A DNA stretch of 64,000 nt from Allopusillimonas soli. GTDB taxonomy: Bacteria; Pseudomonadota; Gammaproteobacteria; Burkholderiales; Burkholderiaceae_B. Within the stretch, counting starts at the first letter, position 1, and every line of letters starts with the position of its first letter. Location of the stretch: the NCBI RefSeq assembly GCF_004153445.1, contig NZ_SDQC01000002.1, forward strand, positions 682,001-746,000, read 5' to 3'. The notes under the pieces are model-generated. The model was not told the DNA's origin. It saw only the letters and a program-made list of their open reading frames with translations, and searched no databases. The translations under genes were made by a program, and so were the position numbers. Of this stretch, positions 48,830-59,856 are shown piece after piece.

Positions 48830-50263
48830 CTACGCGGCGTCCTTGCGCTCAAGCACCGCGGCAAAAAAGCCGTCGGTGCCGTGGAGATCGGGCCGCATGC
48901 GAAGGTAGGGCCCCGAAAGTGTCAGGTTTTTACAACGATCTGCCGCTATTTTGCTGGCATCGAGTAGAGTAAATTCCGGATTTTCCGCCAAAAATGCTTC
49001 AACCTGTTTTTCATTTTCCTCAGGCAGGATGCTGCAGGTGGCATAAACCAGCCGGCCGCCCGGCGCAACGCAGGACGCGGCCTGCTTCAGGATATCCGCC
49101 TGTGTTTGGACCAATGCGGCGAGGGAATCGGGATGCTGGCGCCACTTCAGGTCGGGATTGCGGCGCAGCGTACCCAATCCGCTGCAGGGTGCATCCACCA
49201 AGACACGATGTGCCTTGCCACGCAGGCGCTTGACGCGCGTATCGCCGCCCGGTGCGATGACCACCGGCACAATATTGGACAGCCCGCTGCGCGCAAAGCG
49301 CGGCTTTGCCCGGGCCAGCCGCGCAGCCGAGACGTCAAACGCGTAAAGGCGGCCCGTGGACCGCATCAGGGCGCCCAGCAGCAATGTCTTGCCGCCAGCG
49401 CCTGCGCAGTAGTCGATAATCATCTCGCCACGACGCGGCGCCACCAGCGCCGTCAGTATCTGACTGCCCTCGTCCTGGACCTCGATCTGCCCTTTCTCAA
49501 ACATGGGCCAGCGATTGATCGCGGGGCGGCCCTGCAGGCGTATGCCCCAGGGTGAATAAGGCGTGGGCTGCGGATCGTGGCGAGCGGATGGCCCTTCGCG
49601 CAGTTGGGCCAGGATGTCGTCCCGCTCGCCCTTCATGAGGTTGACGCGCAGATCAAGCGGTGCAGGCTGGTTGAGAGCCTGCATCAGGCTGTCGCGCTCG
49701 GGGAGCGCTTCTAGCCGCCTATCGAGCCAATCGGGAATACTGTCGCGCACGGCACGCGGCAGACTGGCCGGATCAATGGAACGGACATGGTCCAGCCAGG
49801 CACGCTCTGTGTCGTCAAGACCGGACTCCAGAGCAGGCCGGGAAAGCACAGAGGCCAGGCCAAGCACGGCCAGCCTGCGCGACGATGGCCCGGTGCCGCT
49901 TTCCGCAAATTGCCGGTAGCGCCGCAGATGGCGCAACACATCGAATACGGCCTCCGCCACCTCGGCACGGTCGCGCATGCCCATTTTGGGATGGCTTCGC
50001 ATCCACCGCGACAAGACCGCATCAGCCGCATGCTCCCATTGCAGCACCTCGCCCAGCACGGCATGCACCTGTCCGATGCGCACGGCCGCCGCATTGTGCG
50101 GCGCGCCCGTACCTCCCTGGGCGGCACCCCGACGGCTGGCGGGCTGGGGCGATGCGCTCCTGTCACCAGCGCTCCTGCCGCCCTCCCCGCGCCGGCCGCG
50201 CCCGACCGGCTCATTCCGCGCGTGTCCACTGCGCGCGCGGCGACGCTCTGGCATCTTGCTCAT
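48830..50263 (-). CDS. RsmB-like rRNA (cytosine-C5) methyltransferase
   Basis: The 477-residue protein belongs to the NOL1/NOP2/Sun family. It has a SAM-binding YCAGAGGKTLLLGAL segment and two catalytic cysteines, in VDAPCSGLGTLRRNPDLKW and YATCSILPEENEKQV. The helical domain at about residues 65-200 resembles the NusB-like part of RsmB, so 16S C967 methylation is likely, but other family members cannot be excluded. The first 55 residues are Arg/Gly/Ala-rich and poorly conserved in appearance, so a later start is possible. It overlaps purN by 4 nt (ATGA). No Fmt gene adjoins it, unlike E. coli rsmB. Confidence 0.85.
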   Translation of the reverse strand: MSKMPERRRARSGHARNEPVGRGRRGEGGRSAGDRSASPQPASRRGAAQGGTGAPHNAAAVRIGQVHAVLGEVLQWEHAADAVLSRWMRSHPKMGMRDRAEVAEAVFDVLRHLRRYRQFAESGTGPSSRRLAVLGLASVLSRPALESGLDDTERAWLDHVRSIDPASLPRAVRDSIPDWLDRRLEALPERDSLMQALNQPAPLDLRVNLMKGERDDILAQLREGPSARHDPQPTPYSPWGIRLQGRPAINRWPMFEKGQIEVQDEGSQILTALVAPRRGEMIIDYCAGAGGKTLLLGALMRSTGRLYAFDVSAARLARAKPRFARSGLSNIVPVVIAPGGDTRVKRLRGKAHRVLVDAPCSGLGTLRRNPDLKWRQHPDSLAALVQTQADILKQAASCVAPGGRLVYATCSILPEENEKQVEAFLAENPEFTLLDASKIAADRCKNLTLSGPYLRMRPDLHGTDGFFAAVLERKDAA

Positions 50264-50946
50264 AGCTCTTGCGCCGAAGCCACGCCTCGCGGCGTCAGCA
50301 CAAAGGCGCGGCTGTCGACGCCACGCACCTGGACGCGCTGCATCGCGTCCAGCGCGACGCGTCCCTCGGCAAGCCAGCGCACCACGTCAGCATATAGCCT
50401 ATGCTCAACCTGCAGCAGGCGCGCAGCCAGATCGTCCGGCGTATCCTCGGCCAGCACAGGCACCAGCCCTTGGGCCAGGATGGGGCCGTGATCCAGCACC
50501 GGCGTGACAAAGTGCACCGTACAGCCATGCCACTGCACCCCGCCCGCCAGCGCCTGCTGATGCGTGTGCAGTCCTGGAAAGGCGGGTAGGATGGATGGAT
50601 GGATATTGATCAGGCGCCCGCTGTAGCGCTCGACGAAGACTGGAGTGAGCACACGCATGAAGCCAGCCAGCAGCACATAGTGCGGCTGCCATGCGTCAAT
50701 GGCGTCGGCCAGCGCCGCATCGAAGGCTTCTCGCGAAGAGTAGTCGCGATGGGGGACTGCGACCGTCGGAATGCCCTGGTCTCGCGCCCATGCCAGCCCA
50801 GCGGCATCCACCTTGTTGGACACCACAGCGCACACCTGGGCCGCCAGGCCGCCCTCGTGTACCGCGTTGACGATGGCCTGCATATTGGAGCCCCGGCCCG
50901 AAATGAGCACGACGAAGCGGCAGCCGGAAGAAGAAATAGTGTCCAA
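50260..50946 (-). CDS. purN: Phosphoribosylglycinamide formyltransferase
   Basis: PurN transfers a formyl group from 10-formyl-THF to GAR in purine synthesis. Motifs are VLISGRGSNMQAI at the N-terminus, the catalytic Asn-His-Asp set in NIHPSILPAFPGLHTHQQAL, and CTVHFVTPVLDHGPILAQ. Upstream in-frame codons encode unrelated residues, and no in-frame ATG fits. The TTG 9 nt after an AGGA site gives 228 residues and starts 13 residues before the conserved strand; this TTG start is my choice. The gene is divergent from ribF. Confidence 0.93.
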   Translation of the reverse strand: MDTISSSGCRFVVLISGRGSNMQAIVNAVHEGGLAAQVCAVVSNKVDAAGLAWARDQGIPTVAVPHRDYSSREAFDAALADAIDAWQPHYVLLAGFMRVLTPVFVERYSGRLINIHPSILPAFPGLHTHQQALAGGVQWHGCTVHFVTPVLDHGPILAQGLVPVLAEDTPDDLAARLLQVEHRLYADVVRWLAEGRVALDAMQRVQVRGVDSRAFVLTPRGVASAQEL

Positions 50947-50993
50947 GGGGAAACATCCTGAGTGATTCAACGCAAAATTGTAAACTCTCGGCT

Positions 50994-51959
50994 GTGAAAA
51001 AATCTCTGTCTCTCTATCGCACCCTGCCAAGATACGACAGCGCACAGCCCAGCGCCGTCACCATTGGCAATTTCGACGGTGTTCATCGTGGCCATCAGGC
51101 TATTCTGGAGCGCGTGCGCAAACTGGCCGCCGACCGTGGCCTGGCTCCCACGGTCATGACCTTCGAGCCGCATCCGCGCGCCTATTTCGCAAGGCGTGGC
51201 CAGCGCCCCGAACTCATACCCACGCAGATCAGCAGTCTGCGCGACAAGCTGACAAGCCTGGTTGAACACGGAGCCTGTCAGATCGCGCTCATGCGCTTCA
51301 ATCAGCACCTGGCCGACATGTCCGCTCAGGACTTCATTGAAAAACTCCTCGTGCAGGGCTTGAATACGCGCTGGCTGCTGGTCGGAGAAGATTTCCGCTA
51401 CGGCCATAAACGCAGCGGCGACATCGACCTGCTGCGCAGCGAGGGCCGGCGCCACGGTTTCGAAGTGGATACCATAACCGATGTCGTCGACGCGCACGGG
51501 CACCGGGTGTCGAGTTCGGAATTGCGCACGGCGCTGGCGGTGGGCCAGTTGGCGCACGCGGCGCATCTGCTGGGACACCGCTACCGTATCAGCGGGCATG
51601 TCGTGCATGGGCAGAAGCTGGGCCGTGACATCGGCTTTCCCACGCTGAACATTCATACACCCCAGCAGTGCGCGCTGCGATCGGGCATTTACGTCGTTCG
51701 CGCGCACGGCCTGGGACCCGATCCGCTGCCCGGCGTAGCCAGCCTGGGCGTGCGGCCCACCGTGACACAGGCCGGACGGCTCATGCTCGAAGTGCATTTG
51801 CTCGATTGCCAGGTCGACGCATACGGTAAACTGGCGACTATTGAGTTCCTTGAGTACTTGCGGGACGAAGAAAAATTTCCGGACCTTCCTACCCTGATCG
51901 CAGCCATCGAGCACGATGCGCAGTGCGCTCGCGACTATTTTGCCTTCCATGGACTATAG
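50994..51959 (+). CDS. ribF: Bifunctional riboflavin kinase/FAD synthetase
   Basis: RibF converts riboflavin to FMN and FMN to FAD. The 321-residue protein has the N-terminal nucleotidyltransferase domain ([44 protein letters not shown]). The C-terminal kinase domain shows [20 protein letters not shown] and SLGVRPT. The start is a GTG at MKKSLSLYR, only 47 nt from the divergent purN. There is no room for an FMN riboswitch. It overlaps ileS by 11 nt, the standard ribF-ileS-lspA order. Confidence 0.96.
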   Translation: MKKSLSLYRTLPRYDSAQPSAVTIGNFDGVHRGHQAILERVRKLAADRGLAPTVMTFEPHPRAYFARRGQRPELIPTQISSLRDKLTSLVEHGACQIALMRFNQHLADMSAQDFIEKLLVQGLNTRWLLVGEDFRYGHKRSGDIDLLRSEGRRHGFEVDTITDVVDAHGHRVSSSELRTALAVGQLAHAAHLLGHRYRISGHVVHGQKLGRDIGFPTLNIHTPQQCALRSGIYVVRAHGLGPDPLPGVASLGVRPTVTQAGRLMLEVHLLDCQVDAYGKLATIEFLEYLRDEEKFPDLPTLIAAIEHDAQCARDYFAFHGL

Positions 51960-54786
51960 AAACACCCTCAATCTGCCAGAAACCGCCTTCCCCATGCGGG
52001 GAAACCTCGCCAAGCGCGAACCCGGCTGGATCGCCGAATGGGAAGAAAATAAGGTCTATGCCGCAATCCGGGCTGCAAGCAAAGGCCGGCCCCGTTTCGT
52101 GCTGCACGACGGGCCGCCCTATGCCAACGGCGACATTCATATCGGCCATGCGGTCAACAAGATACTGAAGGACATTATCGTCAAGAGCCGCAACATGGCG
52201 GGCTTTGATGCCGTGTATGTGCCGGGTTGGGACTGCCATGGCATGCCCATCGAGATTCAGATCGAAAAGAAATACGGCAAACATCTTCCGGTTGCCGAAG
52301 TTCAATCGAAGGCGCGCTCCTATGCGCGTGAGCAAATCGATCGCCAGCGCAGAGACTTCAAGCGCCTGGGCGTGCTGGCCGACTGGGACAACCCTTATCT
52401 CACCATGAATCACAGCAACGAGGCCGACGAGCTTCGGGTGCTGGCGCGCATCATGAAAAAGGGCTTTGTGTTCCGCGGCCTCAAGCCGGTCAATTGGTGC
52501 TTCGATTGCGGCTCGGCGCTGGCCGAAGCGGAGGTCGAGTATGCGGACCGCAAGGACCCTTCCATACACACGGCTTTCGCGTTCGACGACAAGGCGGCGG
52601 TGGCAGCCGCCTTCGGACTTGACCGGGTCGACGACGGCGCGATTGTCATCTGGACCACCACGCCCTGGACCATACCCGCCAACCAGGCGCTGAACGTTCA
52701 CCCCGAGTTCGAGTATGCAATGGTTCGACTCGATACGCCGCGCAGCACCGGCCCGCTTGTGCTGCTGGCGAAGGACCGGGTCGAACCCTGTCTCGAAGAA
52801 TGGAAGCTTCAAGGCCAGATCATTGCCACAGCCAAAGGTGAAGCGCTCGCGGGACTGAGCTTCCGTCACCCGCTGTACGCCGCGCACGAAGGCTACCGGC
52901 GCCTGTCGCCTGTTTATCTCGGCGATTATGTGACGCTTGATACGGGTACCGGCGTCGTCCATTCCTCGCCTGCCTATGGTGTGGAGGATTTTGTTTCGTG
53001 CAAGGCTCATGGCCTGCAGGACAGCGACATCCTGAACCCGGTCATGGGCGATGGTCATTACGCGCCGGGCTTGCCGCTGTTCGGCGGCATGAATATCTGG
53101 AAAGCCAATCCGGTCATCATCGATGCGCTGAGAGAGGCCGGCGCCCTCCTTCACACAGAGGAAATCTCCCACAGCTATATGCATTGCTGGCGCCACAAAA
53201 CGCCCGTCATCTACCGCGCGACCAGCCAGTGGTTCGCAGGCATGGATCGCCAGCCCACCAGTGGGCGCACGCTACGCGAGACCGCGCTCGAAGGTGTTGA
53301 TAACACCGCCTTTTACCCCGCCTGGGGCCGTGCGCGCCTGCATGCCATGATCGCCAACCGCCCCGACTGGACGCTGTCCAGGCAGAGACAGTGGGGCGTA
53401 CCCATGGCGTTCTTCGTACACAAGGAAACAGGCGAACTGCATCCGCGTACGGCCGAACTGCTCGAAGAGGTGGCGCAACGCGTCGAGCAGCATGGCATCG
53501 AGGCATGGCAGTCGCTGGATCCCGCCGAGCTACTGGGCGACGAAGCCAGCCAGTATGAAAAGAACCGCGACACGCTGGATGTCTGGTTCGATTCGGGCAG
53601 TACCCATGCGACCGTCCTGGGAGGCAGGGACCACGATCTGAAGGGCTCGCATGCGGATCAACTCGCATGGCCGGCAGACCTCTATCTCGAAGGTTCCGAT
53701 CAGCATCGCGGCTGGTTCCATTCCTCTTTGCTGACCAGTTGCATGCTGTACGGGCAGCCTCCCTACAAAGCCCTGCTCACTCATGGCTTTGTCGTGGATG
53801 GCGACGGCAAGAAAATGAGCAAGTCGGTGGGCAATGTGGTGGCGCCGCAAAAGGTATCGGACACGCTGGGCGCGGAGATTCTGCGGCTATGGACGGCATC
53901 CACCGATTATTCAGGCGAACTCTCCATCTCGGACCAGATACTGCAGCGCGTCGTGGAAGGCTACCGCCGGATCCGCAACACACTCAAGTTCCTGCTGGGC
54001 AATATCAGCGACTTCAATCCCGCCCATGAAGCCGTGGCAGCGAACGAGATGTTCGAAATCGACCGCTACGCCCTGGCCATGACGAATGCCATGCAGACCG
54101 AAGTGCTGGAGTGCTATACCCGCTACGAGTTTCACCCGGCGGTGGCGCGACTGCAGGTGTTCTGCTCCGAAGACCTGGGCGCCTTCTATCTGGACGTGCT
54201 GAAGGACCGGCTGTATACAGCGGGCAAGACAAGCGTGGCGCGCCGCTCCGCACAAACCGCGCTTCATCACATCACACATTGCCTGCTGCGGCTGATGGCG
54301 CCCATCCTGTCGTTCACGGCCGAGGAAGCCTGGAAGGACCTGCATCCCGGCCAGGATGCCGGCACTATCTTCACCCAGGTCTACCACGATCTGCCCGTAC
54401 AGCGCGACGCGCAGGCGCTGATCGCGAAATGGGACCGGCTGCGCGAAATACGTGCACAAGCCATGCGCCGCATCGAAGAAGTGCGCGCGCGTGGCGAAAT
54501 CGGCTCCTCGCTGGCAGCAGGCCTCGACATTCATGCCCCCGAGGCAGACTACGAGCTGCTGTCCAGCCTGGGCGACGATCTGCGGTTCGTGTTCATCGTG
54601 TCGCGCGTGGCGCTGCATGCTTGCAGCGACGCACTGCGCATCGATGTGCAGACGCTGGACGCGGCAAAATGCGAGCGGTGCTGGCATCATCGCGACGACG
54701 TGGGAAGCGATCCGCAGCACCCAGGTCTATGTGGACGCTGCGTGCAAAACCTGTTCGGCACAGGCGAGCCCCGCAGCCATGCCTGA
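51949..54786 (+). CDS. ileS: Isoleucyl-tRNA synthetase
   Basis: The enzyme charges tRNA-Ile. The 945 residues match type I bacterial IleRS. The HIGH motif is in [18 protein letters not shown] in [10 protein letters not shown], the editing domain in [12 protein letters not shown], and the C-terminal zinc finger has two cysteine pairs (CERCWHH and CGRCVQN). This zinc-finger class is usually sensitive to mupirocin. The ATG at [16 protein letters not shown] overlaps ribF by 11 nt. It overlaps lspA by 8 nt. Confidence 0.97.
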   Translation: MDYRNTLNLPETAFPMRGNLAKREPGWIAEWEENKVYAAIRAASKGRPRFVLHDGPPYANGDIHIGHAVNKILKDIIVKSRNMAGFDAVYVPGWDCHGMPIEIQIEKKYGKHLPVAEVQSKARSYAREQIDRQRRDFKRLGVLADWDNPYLTMNHSNEADELRVLARIMKKGFVFRGLKPVNWCFDCGSALAEAEVEYADRKDPSIHTAFAFDDKAAVAAAFGLDRVDDGAIVIWTTTPWTIPANQALNVHPEFEYAMVRLDTPRSTGPLVLLAKDRVEPCLEEWKLQGQIIATAKGEALAGLSFRHPLYAAHEGYRRLSPVYLGDYVTLDTGTGVVHSSPAYGVEDFVSCKAHGLQDSDILNPVMGDGHYAPGLPLFGGMNIWKANPVIIDALREAGALLHTEEISHSYMHCWRHKTPVIYRATSQWFAGMDRQPTSGRTLRETALEGVDNTAFYPAWGRARLHAMIANRPDWTLSRQRQWGVPMAFFVHKETGELHPRTAELLEEVAQRVEQHGIEAWQSLDPAELLGDEASQYEKNRDTLDVWFDSGSTHATVLGGRDHDLKGSHADQLAWPADLYLEGSDQHRGWFHSSLLTSCMLYGQPPYKALLTHGFVVDGDGKKMSKSVGNVVAPQKVSDTLGAEILRLWTASTDYSGELSISDQILQRVVEGYRRIRNTLKFLLGNISDFNPAHEAVAANEMFEIDRYALAMTNAMQTEVLECYTRYEFHPAVARLQVFCSEDLGAFYLDVLKDRLYTAGKTSVARRSAQTALHHITHCLLRLMAPILSFTAEEAWKDLHPGQDAGTIFTQVYHDLPVQRDAQALIAKWDRLREIRAQAMRRIEEVRARGEIGSSLAAGLDIHAPEADYELLSSLGDDLRFVFIVSRVALHACSDALRIDVQTLDAAKCERCWHHRDDVGSDPQHPGLCGRCVQNLFGTGEPRSHA

Positions 54787-55378
54787 GGCGAACAAAGGCC
54801 GGAAGCCCGCGCCGACGGGCCTTGCGCGCGCTGGCTTGCCCGACCATGGCGGTAACGCCGGCGCGCAGGCACCAAGCCCGCGCTGGATGGGTCGATTCGC
54901 GGGCTGGCTGTTGCTTGCGCTGGTCCTGGTGATCGTCGATCAACTCACAAAGGCCTATTTCGACTCGCATCTGGTCTACGGCGAGCGCTGGCACCTGCTG
55001 CCTTTCTTTGATTTCACGCTGCTCTACAATCCGGGCGCCGCATTCAGCTTCCTGGCCGGCGGCCAGGGCTGGCAACGCTGGCTATTCACCGCCATAGCAC
55101 TTGGCGCCGCCGTGCTCATCCTGTATCTGCTCCGTCGAAATACCGGGCAGCCTCTGTTCTGCGCCGCGCTGGCCTGCGTGCTGGGAGGCGCTGTGGGCAA
55201 TGTCATCGATCGGATACTGCACGGCCATGTGGTTGATTTTCTGTTATTTTATTGGCACGACTGGTTTTTTCCGGCTTTCAATATAGCCGACGTTGCCATT
55301 ACCTGCGGCGCCATTCTGCTGGTACTCGACGAGCTGCTGCGTATGCGGCGCGAACGCCGGGCGGCATCCGTCCGCTGA
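54779..55378 (+). CDS. lspA: Lipoprotein signal peptidase
   Basis: LspA is an inner-membrane aspartyl protease that removes lipoprotein signal peptides after lipidation. Four membrane helices are visible. The catalytic aspartates lie in [15 protein letters not shown] and FNIADVAI, and [12 protein letters not shown] is conserved. The 199 residues are about 30 longer than usual because of a Pro/Gly-rich cytoplasmic N-terminus, so a later start is possible. The start used overlaps the ileS stop by 8 nt. Confidence 0.94.
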   Translation: MPEANKGRKPAPTGLARAGLPDHGGNAGAQAPSPRWMGRFAGWLLLALVLVIVDQLTKAYFDSHLVYGERWHLLPFFDFTLLYNPGAAFSFLAGGQGWQRWLFTAIALGAAVLILYLLRRNTGQPLFCAALACVLGGAVGNVIDRILHGHVVDFLLFYWHDWFFPAFNIADVAITCGAILLVLDELLRMRRERRAASVR

Positions 55379-55416
55379 CCAACTCTTCTTCCGGCGCCGG
55401 GCGCCACACCTTGCAC

Positions 55417-56634
55417 ATGGCCGAGCTTAGCAAAAAACGTATAGTACTTGGACTGACCGGCGGCATTGCCTGCTACAAGGCGGCTGAATTCCTGCGGCGT
55501 GCCCAGGATGAAGGCGCCACCATCGATGTGGTCATGACTCAGGCCGCAAGCCGTTTCATCACACCAACTACCATGCAGGCACTATCGGGGCGCCCTGTTT
55601 ATCTCGATACCTTCGATGCGCGCATGGCCAACAGCATGGCACACATCAACCTCACCCGCGGCGCGGATGCCATCGTCGTGGCGCCCGCCAGTACGGACTT
55701 CATGGCCCGTGTGGCGCATGGCATGGCAGACGATCTGCTGACCACGCTTTGCGTGGCCCGCGGCGCATGCCCGTTGCTGCTTGCGCCGGCCATGAATCGG
55801 GAAATGTGGCTCAATCCGGCCACGCAGCGCAATGTGACGCAGCTGGCCCAGGATGGCGTGCGCATGCTTGGCCCCGCCGAAGGCGACCAGGCCTGCGGCG
55901 AGACAGGCAGCGGCCGCATGCTCGAGCCGGATGAACTGCTGGCGGAAGTCATCGCTTTCTTTCAACCCAAAGTGCTTGCGGGCCGGCGCATACTGATTAC
56001 CGCGGGCCCGACCAGCGAGCCCATCGATCCCGTGCGCGTCATCACCAATCGTTCCTCGGGCAAGATGGGCTATGCGCTGGCGCGCGCGGCGCGCGAGGCG
56101 GGCGCCGACGTACTGCTGGTTTCGGGCCCAACAGCCTTGCCCGCCCCTTATGGCGTGCAACGGGTCAATGTGGAAACCGCCCGCGACATGCATAGCGCCG
56201 TCATGCGGAGCGCGGCTGATATGGATGTTTTCATTGCCGTGGCGGCGGTGGCGGACTGGCGTGTGGCCAACAGCAGCCAGACCAAAATCAAGAAGCAGGC
56301 CGATGGCCATGCGCCCTCCCTGCAATTCGAACAGAATCCGGATATCCTGGCCGAGGTGGCTGCCATGCCGTCGGGCCCTTGGTGCGTGGGCTTTGCCGCG
56401 GAAACCGAGAAACTGCACGAGCAGGCGCAGGCAAAACGCGCACGCAAGCACGTTCCCCTGCTGGTGGGCAACCTTGCCCAGCAGGCCATGCATGCCGATA
56501 CGACGGAAATCGTGCTGTTTTCCGACGAAGGGGCTGATGCGCTCCCACCGCTACCCAAGCTGGATGCGGCACGTGAAATCGTGCGGCAGATAGCCCGCCG
56601 ACTGCCCGCCACCGCGACGCAGCGCCAGCACTGA
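55417..56634 (+). CDS. coaBC: Bifunctional phosphopantothenoylcysteine decarboxylase/synthetase
   Basis: CoaBC adds cysteine to phosphopantothenate (CoaB) and decarboxylates the product (CoaC) in coenzyme A synthesis. The 405 residues match. The CoaC half has GLTGGIACYKAAEFLRR, the catalytic histidine in MAHINLTRGADAIVVAPAS, APAMNREMW and the cysteine loop ACGETGSGRM. The CoaB half has TAGPTSEPIDPVRVITNRSSGKMG. Its order lspA-coaBC-dut is common in betaproteobacteria. The start is the ATG of MAELSKKRI. Confidence 0.96.
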   Translation: MAELSKKRIVLGLTGGIACYKAAEFLRRAQDEGATIDVVMTQAASRFITPTTMQALSGRPVYLDTFDARMANSMAHINLTRGADAIVVAPASTDFMARVAHGMADDLLTTLCVARGACPLLLAPAMNREMWLNPATQRNVTQLAQDGVRMLGPAEGDQACGETGSGRMLEPDELLAEVIAFFQPKVLAGRRILITAGPTSEPIDPVRVITNRSSGKMGYALARAAREAGADVLLVSGPTALPAPYGVQRVNVETARDMHSAVMRSAADMDVFIAVAAVADWRVANSSQTKIKKQADGHAPSLQFEQNPDILAEVAAMPSGPWCVGFAAETEKLHEQAQAKRARKHVPLLVGNLAQQAMHADTTEIVLFSDEGADALPPLPKLDAAREIVRQIARRLPATATQRQH

Positions 56635-56727
56635 AGGCGCGCCGCGCGCCCAGCGGCCCGGCCTCGGCCAGTCAGTCCCATTTTCCATCAACAACATGAT
56701 GCAGCGTGCTGCAAGCCCGAGCAAATC

Positions 56728-57177
56728 GTGAGAAAAATCGCCCTGAAAATCCTCGACCCACGTATGAACGACTACCTTCCCGCCTATGCCACGCGGGGAT
56801 CAGCCGGCCTGGACTTGAGGGCCTGCATCGAAGCGCCGTTGACCCTCAAGCCCGGTACCACGGAACTCGTGCCCACCGGCCTTGCCATTCACATCGCCGA
56901 CCCCGCCTATGCCGCCATCATTCTGCCGCGCTCGGGGCTGGGTCATAAGCACGGCATTGTGCTGGGCAATCTGGTGGGACTGATCGATTCGGATTACCAG
57001 GGGCCCTTGATGGTGTCCGCGTGGAACCGCGGACAACAGGATTTCGTGCTGGATCCCATGGAGAGGCTGGCACAGTTGGTTGTCGTGCCGGTGCAGCAGG
57101 TGGCGTTCGACGTCGTCGATGAATTTGCGGACAGCGAGCGGGGAGAAGGCGGCTTTGGCAGCACGGGACGCGGCTGA
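56728..57177 (+). CDS. dut: dUTP pyrophosphatase
   Basis: This trimeric dUTPase hydrolyses dUTP to dUMP, protecting DNA from uracil and supplying thymidylate synthesis. The 149 residues match. The five family motifs are visible: [44 protein letters not shown] and the C-terminal [12 protein letters not shown]. The start is a GTG at MRKIALKIL. It converges with livF, with 26 nt between the stops. Confidence 0.97.
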   Translation: MRKIALKILDPRMNDYLPAYATRGSAGLDLRACIEAPLTLKPGTTELVPTGLAIHIADPAYAAIILPRSGLGHKHGIVLGNLVGLIDSDYQGPLMVSAWNRGQQDFVLDPMERLAQLVVVPVQQVAFDVVDEFADSERGEGGFGSTGRG

Positions 57178-57203
57178 CGGCCGCGCCCCGGGCCGAAACC
57201 CTA

Positions 57204-57938
57204 TCAAGCGGCCTCTTCCTCGCCCAAGTATGCCGCCCGGACCTTCGGATCATCCAGCAATCGAGACGAAGGTCCTTGCAGAATGATTTCCCCAGACTCC
57301 ATGACATAGCCGCGCTGACTGGTTTCCAGCGCCAGCCGCGCATTCTGCTCGATAAGCAGAATTGTGACGCCTTCCGCCGCGATGGTGCGCACGACCTCGA
57401 AGATCTTTTCCACCATCAGCGGCGCAAGCCCCATGGACGGTTCGTCCAGCAGCAGCAGTCGCGGACGGGAAATCATCGCCCTGCCCATGGCCAGCATTTG
57501 CTGTTCACCGCCCGACAGTGTGCCGGCCGACTGCGCGCGCCGCTCGGCCAGGCGCGGAAACAGCTCGAACACATGATCCATGTCGCGCCGTATCTGCGCA
57601 CTGTCCTTGCGGCTATAGCCTCCCATGGCCAGATTCTCGGAGATGGTCAACTGGCCGAAGATGCCACGGCCTTCCGGCACCATTACCAGGCCCCGCCGCA
57701 CAAGCATATACGACGGCGTGCCGGTGATGCGCTGGCCGTCGTACAGGATGTCTCCCCCTGCTATCGGCACCAGCCCGCAGATGGCACGCAGTGTCGTACT
57801 CTTGCCAGCGCCGTTGGCGCCGATCAGGCTGACGAGCTCGCCTTTCCCCACTTGAAGGTCCAGACCGCGCACGGCCCGTATGCCACCGTAGGCTACTTCG
57901 ATCTGGCGAATGTCGAGCAGGATGTCGTTCTGGTTCAT
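57204..57938 (-). CDS. livF: Branched-chain amino-acid-type ABC importer ATPase
   Basis: The 244-residue ABC ATPase is the LivF-type subunit. Walker A is GANGAGKSTTL, the signature is LSGGEQQMLAMGRAM, and Walker B is LLLLDEPSMGLAP, followed by the LivF-specific LIEQNARLALE. It is the last gene of livKHMGF, in a 4-nt ATGA overlap with livG. The substrate could be branched-chain amino acids or a related compound such as urea or an amide; it is not fixed by sequence. Confidence 0.92.
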   Translation of the reverse strand: MNQNDILLDIRQIEVAYGGIRAVRGLDLQVGKGELVSLIGANGAGKSTTLRAICGLVPIAGGDILYDGQRITGTPSYMLVRRGLVMVPEGRGIFGQLTISENLAMGGYSRKDSAQIRRDMDHVFELFPRLAERRAQSAGTLSGGEQQMLAMGRAMISRPRLLLLDEPSMGLAPLMVEKIFEVVRTIAAEGVTILLIEQNARLALETSQRGYVMESGEIILQGPSSRLLDDPKVRAAYLGEEEAA

Positions 57939-58771
57939 GTCGCCTCCTTTTTCTGGGGAACCGGCGCGGCCGCACCCGCGCCCAGATAGGCTTCAATGAC
58001 GCGCGGGTCGCGTTGCACATCGGCCGGCTTGCCTTCGGCCAGCACCTTGCCGTACTCCAGCACCAGCACCCGGTCGCACAAACCCATGACCAGCTTCATA
58101 TCATGCTCGATCAGCAACACCGTGATACCGTCGTCACGTATCTTCTCGATGAGACGGCGAAGAACCAGCGTCTCGGATGCATTCATGCCAGCCGCCGGCT
58201 CGTCCAGAGCCAGCAGTGCGGGTTCGGTCGCTAACGCGCGAGCAATCTCGAGGCGCCGCTGATCGCCATAGGGCAATGCGCTGGCGACATCATTGGCGCG
58301 ATGCGCGATGCCGACATACGCCAGCAGATCAAGCGCACGCTGCTGGATGTCCGCCTCTTCCTGCAGCGTGGCGCGATTGCGCGATATGGCACCCCATAAT
58401 CCCGCGCGCGTGCGGATATGGCGGCCTATCATGACGTTCTCGATGGCGCTCAAGCTGCCGAACAGGCGGATGTTCTGAAAAGTGCGCGCGATGCCCGCAA
58501 TGGCAATCTCATGCGGCTTGAGCCGCGTCAATTGATGCCCCATGAAATTGCAGCTGCCTGACTCGGGAATGTAGAGGCTGGTCAGCACATTGAACAGGGT
58601 CGTCTTGCCGGCGCCATTGGGGCCGATAAGCCCGTAGATGTCGCCCTTGCAAATCGAGAAGCTGACATCGGACAGCGCCTGCAGGCCGCCGAAGCGCTTG
58701 CTCAGCTTGTTGGCAATAAGCAGCATGTCGGGCATGGAGCGCGCCATGGCATTGGGTGTTGCCTGTTTCAT
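57935..58771 (-). CDS. livG: Branched-chain amino-acid-type ABC importer ATPase
   Basis: The 278-residue ATPase is the LivG-type subunit. It has Walker A GPNGAGKTTLFNVL, the long insert with GIARTFQNIRLFGSLSAIENVMIGRH, the signature LPYGDQRRLEIARAL (family variant of LSGGQ) and Walker B LLALDEPAAGMN. The ATG at MKQATPNAM overlaps the livM stop (ATGA) and was chosen for that reason; a start 18 codons earlier has no support. It pairs with LivF as the ATPase heterodimer. Confidence 0.92.
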   Translation of the reverse strand: MKQATPNAMARSMPDMLLIANKLSKRFGGLQALSDVSFSICKGDIYGLIGPNGAGKTTLFNVLTSLYIPESGSCNFMGHQLTRLKPHEIAIAGIARTFQNIRLFGSLSAIENVMIGRHIRTRAGLWGAISRNRATLQEEADIQQRALDLLAYVGIAHRANDVASALPYGDQRRLEIARALATEPALLALDEPAAGMNASETLVLRRLIEKIRDDGITVLLIEHDMKLVMGLCDRVLVLEYGKVLAEGKPADVQRDPRVIEAYLGAGAAAPVPQKKEAT

Positions 58772-59856
58772 GCGTTCTCCTTGCGCGCGCCAGCCAGTTC
58801 GCGCTTGCGCGTGGCGGAGGGCCACAAGCCGGCGGGACGGAAAATCATCACCAGAACGAGTGCAAAGCCGAACAGCAGCATGCGTATGCCTTCAGGATCG
58901 AGCAGGACATCGCCAAAAATGGTTTGCTGTACAGGCACCACGATGGCGCGCAGAATCTCCGGAAAGACAGACAGAATAAGTGCGCCCAGAATGACGCCCG
59001 GAATGTTGCCCATCCCTCCCAGCACGACCATGCACAGGACGGAGATGGACTCCGTCAGGCTGAAACTTTCGGGGCTGACAAAGCCCTGCATGGACGCAAA
59101 CATGGCGCCGGAAATACCGCCAAAGCTGGCCCCCATGGAAAAAGCCAGCAGTTTGATGTTGCGCGTATTGATGCCCATCGCCTTGGCAGCCACCTCGTCT
59201 TCCCGCACAGCCTCCCAGGCGCGCCCAATTCGCGAGTTCTGCAGACGCACGCAGATCAACACGATGAGAAGCGTGAACACCAGCAGCAGGTAATAGTATT
59301 TTTCCGGTCCCGTGATGCGCATGCCGAACAAATGCTGCGACTTGCCAAAAAGAAAATCGCCTACGGCAAAAGTGTCGACGCGGTTGATGCCTTGCGGGCC
59401 ATTCGTGATGTTGATGGGCGCATCCAGATTGTTCATGAAGATGCGCACGATTTCACCAAAGCCCAGCGTGACGATGGCCAGATAATCGCCGCGCAGCTTG
59501 AGCGTGGGCGCTCCGAGCACTGCCCCAAAAAATGCCGCCAGCACGACGCCTATGGGAAGAATGGCCCAGAATGGCAGGTGCAGTCCGAAGTGTGGGGAAG
59601 CCAGCAGCGCCCAGGTATAGGCACCCACGGCATAGAAGGCGATGTAGCCCAGGTCGAGCAAGCCCGCGAACCCCACGACAATATTCAGGCCCAGGGCCAG
59701 CATGACGTAGATGAGAGCGAAATTCAGCGTGCGTATCCAGCTTTGTCCCGCCATGCCCAACAGGAAAGGCAGCACGGCAAGAACCACGCCGAGTATGGCC
59801 ACGCTCAGCCAGACCCGGGTGGGTACGCCGTTGCGTGTGGTCGTGTTCGGATTCAT
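58768..59856 (-). CDS. livM: Branched-chain amino-acid-type ABC importer permease
   Basis: The 362-residue inner-membrane permease is of the LivM type, with about eight to ten hydrophobic helices and the cytoplasmic coupling loop GRAWEAVREDEVAAKAMGINTRNIKLLAFSMGASFGGISGAMF. LNIVVGFAGLLDLGYIAFYAVGAY is also characteristic of the family. It lies in an ATGA overlap with livH upstream and livG downstream. Confidence 0.93.
   Translation of the reverse strand: MNPNTTTRNGVPTRVWLSVAILGVVLAVLPFLLGMAGQSWIRTLNFALIYVMLALGLNIVVGFAGLLDLGYIAFYAVGAYTWALLASPHFGLHLPFWAILPIGVVLAAFFGAVLGAPTLKLRGDYLAIVTLGFGEIVRIFMNNLDAPINITNGPQGINRVDTFAVGDFLFGKSQHLFGMRITGPEKYYYLLLVFTLLIVLICVRLQNSRIGRAWEAVREDEVAAKAMGINTRNIKLLAFSMGASFGGISGAMFASMQGFVSPESFSLTESISVLCMVVLGGMGNIPGVILGALILSVFPEILRAIVVPVQQTIFGDVLLDPEGIRMLLFGFALVLVMIFRPAGLWPSATRKRELAGARKENA

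Noticed and set aside
50947-50993. An FMN riboswitch before ribF.
   Set aside because: The divergent gap is only 47 nt, too short for the riboswitch, and no conserved element is visible.
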